Shown: positions 61,822-64,000 of the stretch, piece by piece
Numbering within the stretch: position 1 is the stretch's first letter
How the letters are laid out: every line of letters starts with the position of its first letter
From: Metabacillus mangrovi
GTDB taxonomy: Bacteria; Bacillota; Bacilli; Bacillales; Bacillaceae
Reading direction: 5' to 3'
Assembly: GCF_009711125.1 (NCBI RefSeq)
Contig: NZ_WMIB01000005.1
Span: 124,001-188,000, forward strand
Length of the DNA stretch: 64,000 nt
Translations under genes and position numbers: made by a program
Notes under the pieces: generated by a model
The model's database searches: none
Seen by the model: only the letters and a program-made list of their open reading frames with translations
Told to the model about the DNA's origin: nothing

Positions 61822-64000
61822 TTACCGGGTGGTTTCCCGCACTGCTTCTGCTGTTGCTCCTGCTCGTTCAAGAATGGTGACGTGCCCTTTAAATCTGCTC
61901 GCGATATGTTCCTGGCATGTAAAGAGAAGAACCTGCTGGCCTGCCGAAACAGATGTCAGAAGCTCCAGCATTTTTTCCGTGCGCCCGGAATCAAAATGGA
62001 CAAAACCATCATCGATAAGAATCGGAAGCTGCAGCTGCTCATTCATTGCCGCTGCCAGGGCAAGCCGTAAGGAAAGATAGAGCTGCTCTGATGTCGCCTG
62101 GCTCAATTCACCTGCTTTGAACCGGCTGCCATCCGCTCTTTCCGCTATAAAGGTCTGTTCTTCCTCCGGTAAAAATACATTCACATACCGTCCTTCTGTC
62201 AGCTCTTTAAAATACACGACTGTCTGCCTGATCAGCTTAGGCATCCGGACGGTGCGGTGATAATCGATCGTCCGAAGGAGAAAATCCCTGGCTGCCGTTT
62301 TTACGAGCCATTCTTTCGCCGTCTGCCTGGCATCCTCTTGCTGCAGTCCATATTCGTGCAGACGATCTGAATAGCTGCCATCCTCTTCTATGGCATGGAG
62401 CTTCGTATGAAGGACGGAGGCGCGCTCCTGCAGCTCTTTCAGGCGCTTCTCTGTCTGTTCTGTCTGAAGGGATGCTTCCTGCAGCTTTTCTTCCAGGCGA
62501 ATCCAGTCGTGCTCCTGCATGTTTTCTGCAGCCTGGCTTCCTTCGAGCTGCCTGCGGATCCATGCATGCTGCCTGTTAAGCTCAGAGCGTTTCTGCTCAT
62601 ATCCCGAAAGCTCGCGGAAAGCTTCTTCATCCACTGCACCTGCATGACTGAGCAGGTTTTTGAATTCCTCCTGCTTTTGAAGAAGAAGATGGATCTGCTC
62701 TCTGTGTTCCTCCTGAATCTCTTCCATTTTAAGAATAACGGCTGCTCTCTTTGTCTGCTTTTCGTTTTCCTGGCGGGCAGCATTCAGAAGCCCGTATATT
62801 CTCTGACTGAGGGATTCATGTCCAGCTGCAGCAGGCAATACGCCAGAGGCTTTTCCTTCAAATAATGCAAGCCTCCCCTTCACGGCCTCCAGCTGTTTCT
62901 CCGCCTTCTGCCAGTCTGAAATTTTAGATTTGCACTCTTCTATTAATTGGAATGTCCGGGACAGGGACGCGACGTTCATGGTTTCCGGAAGCAAAAGATT
63001 TTTCAGGACAGGTTTTGCTTTTTCATTTAACCGGAACTGCTCCTTTTCCCATTCTTCATATTTGGCGATCACCCGGTCGCATACACGGCTCTCCTGCTCC
63101 GCCCTCTGTTTTTCGACCTCTGCCATCTGCTTGACCTGTTCGTCCTTCCATAGACGGCCCTTCAGCTCTTCTGCCCGCTTCATAGACTCAGGTCTCTCAG
63201 CCCTTCTCAATTCCTCTTCAAGCATCCTTTTCCTTTTTTGAAGATGCGCAGCTAGTGAATCTGTGGCGGAGCCTTTGTTTTGAAAAAGAAAGCCGGCGGC
63301 AGCGGCGGCAGCGGCAAGCAGCCCTGCGATTGCCCATTGTCCATTAAGTACAGACCAGATAAAGCCTGCAGAAAGGATAAGCAGAATAACGAGTATGCCA
63401 GCGGTTAACCGGCGTTTTGCACCTGCTGCCTGCTTTTTATGGCTTGCAAGCTCCTGTTCCACATCCCTCAGCTCATTTTGAAGATCTTCAGCTTTCTTGC
63501 CTGTTCCGGCCTTTTCCAATTCAGCAAGCTCCTGCTCGAGAAAAGCCCGTTCGGCAGGGGCCATCCTTTCTTCTGTCAAAGAAGCGCAGCGTTCTTCACT
63601 CAAATCCAGTGCTTCTCTCGCTCTGTCGAACTGCTCATCCAGCTGTGCCTTTTGGATAACAAGAGTTTTTGAAAGTTCACTCAGCTCTTGTACGGCAGTT
63701 TTTATACTGACGGACGTATCGACAGCTGCCAGCTCCTTATAATCCATGGATGTTCCATATAGATCCGCTGACAGCGTTTCGGCCTCTTCCACTAATGTCT
63801 GAACTTTAAAAGTCAGCGTTTCTTTTTCTAGAATAGACGCTTCATACCCAGCAATCTGGTCTTTAAGCTCCTGAAGCGCTGCTTCCTTATGAAGCAGCTC
63901 CATTTCCGGCTGCAGCCCATCTGCTTTTTCCGTAAGTTCCCGAAGCTGTGCCTCCATTCTGGATGTCCGCGCTTTAACAGGCTCCATTTCCGTCTTAAGC
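61822..64000 (-). CDS. yhaN: SbcC-like AAA ATPase YhaN (SbcE), 3' part
   Basis: The C-terminal 725 or so residues of a Rad50/SbcC-like protein; the frame is open across the window edge, so the N-terminal ATP-binding half lies outside. A membrane-like pair of hydrophobic segments, about 200 residues from the window edge (LTAGILVILLILSAGFIWSVL, AIAGLLAAAAAAAGFLF), interrupts long coiled coils. The C-terminal ATPase lobe has SQATSEQLYLSLRLAL (signature) and LPILIDDGFVHFD (Walker B). It pairs with the YhaO nuclease and sits before yhaM. Confidence 0.9.
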   Translation of the reverse strand, partial: LKTEMEPVKARTSRMEAQLRELTEKADGLQPEMELLHKEAALQELKDQIAGYEASILEKETLTFKVQTLVEEAETLSADLYGTSMDYKELAAVDTSVSIKTAVQELSELSKTLVIQKAQLDEQFDRAREALDLSEERCASLTEERMAPAERAFLEQELAELEKAGTGKKAEDLQNELRDVEQELASHKKQAAGAKRRLTAGILVILLILSAGFIWSVLNGQWAIAGLLAAAAAAAGFLFQNKGSATDSLAAHLQKRKRMLEEELRRAERPESMKRAEELKGRLWKDEQVKQMAEVEKQRAEQESRVCDRVIAKYEEWEKEQFRLNEKAKPVLKNLLLPETMNVASLSRTFQLIEECKSKISDWQKAEKQLEAVKGRLALFEGKASGVLPAAAGHESLSQRIYGLLNAARQENEKQTKRAAVILKMEEIQEEHREQIHLLLQKQEEFKNLLSHAGAVDEEAFRELSGYEQKRSELNRQHAWIRRQLEGSQAAENMQEHDWIRLEEKLQEASLQTEQTEKRLKELQERASVLHTKLHAIEEDGSYSDRLHEYGLQQEDARQTAKEWLVKTAARDFLLRTIDYHRTVRMPKLIRQTVVYFKELTEGRYVNVFLPEEEQTFIAERADGSRFKAGELSQATSEQLYLSLRLALAAAMNEQLQLPILIDDGFVHFDSGRTEKMLELLTSVSAGQQVLLFTCQEHIASRFKGHVTILERAGATAEAVRETTR

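Overview
The window is chromosomal DNA of an endospore-forming member of the Bacillaceae, related to but clearly outside the B. subtilis group. The evidence is dense gene-order agreement with the yis-yhj-yhf-yhg-yha part of the B. subtilis chromosome: gerPC-F, yisB, sbcC-sbcD-addA-addB, yhjE/yhjD, comK, an IDEAL-domain gene, yhfN, lcfB, lplJ, yhfI, yhfH, yhgE/yhgD, hemYHE, pbpF, hmoB, yhaA, ecsCBA, hit, serC, trpP, yhaH, hpr, yhaI, prsA, yhaL, yhaM, yhaN. Starts are preceded by strong Gram-positive Shine-Dalgarno sequences and most units end in canonical intrinsic terminators. No rRNA, tRNA, insertion sequence, prophage or CRISPR array was seen.

Layout: (1) 1-1500, the distal part of the gerP germination operon. 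(2) 1500-13600, a leftward double-strand-break repair operon addB-addA-sbcD-sbcC-yisB with a LexA-like box at its promoter. (3) 13750-16040, the yhjE/yhjD pair (second LexA-like box between them), comK and an IDEAL-domain gene. (4) 16040-22850, a palindromic repeat, the glyoxylate-shunt operon aceB-aceA (absent from B. subtilis 168) and an opuC-type osmoprotectant ABC transporter with a sigma-B-like promoter. (5) 22850-31600, a less conserved stretch with a small zinc-ribbon membrane protein, two GNAT enzymes, the M48 protease YhfN, azlCD with an XRE-cupin regulator, and a fatty-acid degradation operon lcfB-ech with a perfect FadR operator. (6) 31700-37900, a pyruvate-oxidase-type enzyme, lipoate ligase, YhfI, YhfH, a LacI-family regulator with a cre-like site and a DUF6157-like gene. 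(7) 38200-47900, yhgE and its TetR-type regulator, haem biosynthesis, pbpF and hmoB. (8) 48100-64000, yhaA, the ecs operon, hit, serC, trpP with a TRAP-type leader, yhaH with a consensus sigma-B promoter, hpr, small sporulation genes, prsA, a cold-shock gene, yhaL, yhaM and the 3' part of yhaN at the window edge.

The most unusual feature is a family of intergenic arrays. At least six gene-free gaps (about 23.05, 28.87, 34.07, 38.1, 44.95 and 52.58 kb) hold 5-12 units with a short conserved core repeated every 20-21 bp (18-21 in one) and mostly variable spacers. Two pairs of arrays carry the same core in opposite orientation: CCGATATAT at 23.05 and 34.07 kb, and TCAGCAATTA at 28.87 and 52.58 kb. 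The others use TTTGCGA and CGTGCC. I know of no named element with this structure. A 42-bp-period array and a three-copy repeat containing a Spo0A-box-like core are separate curiosities.
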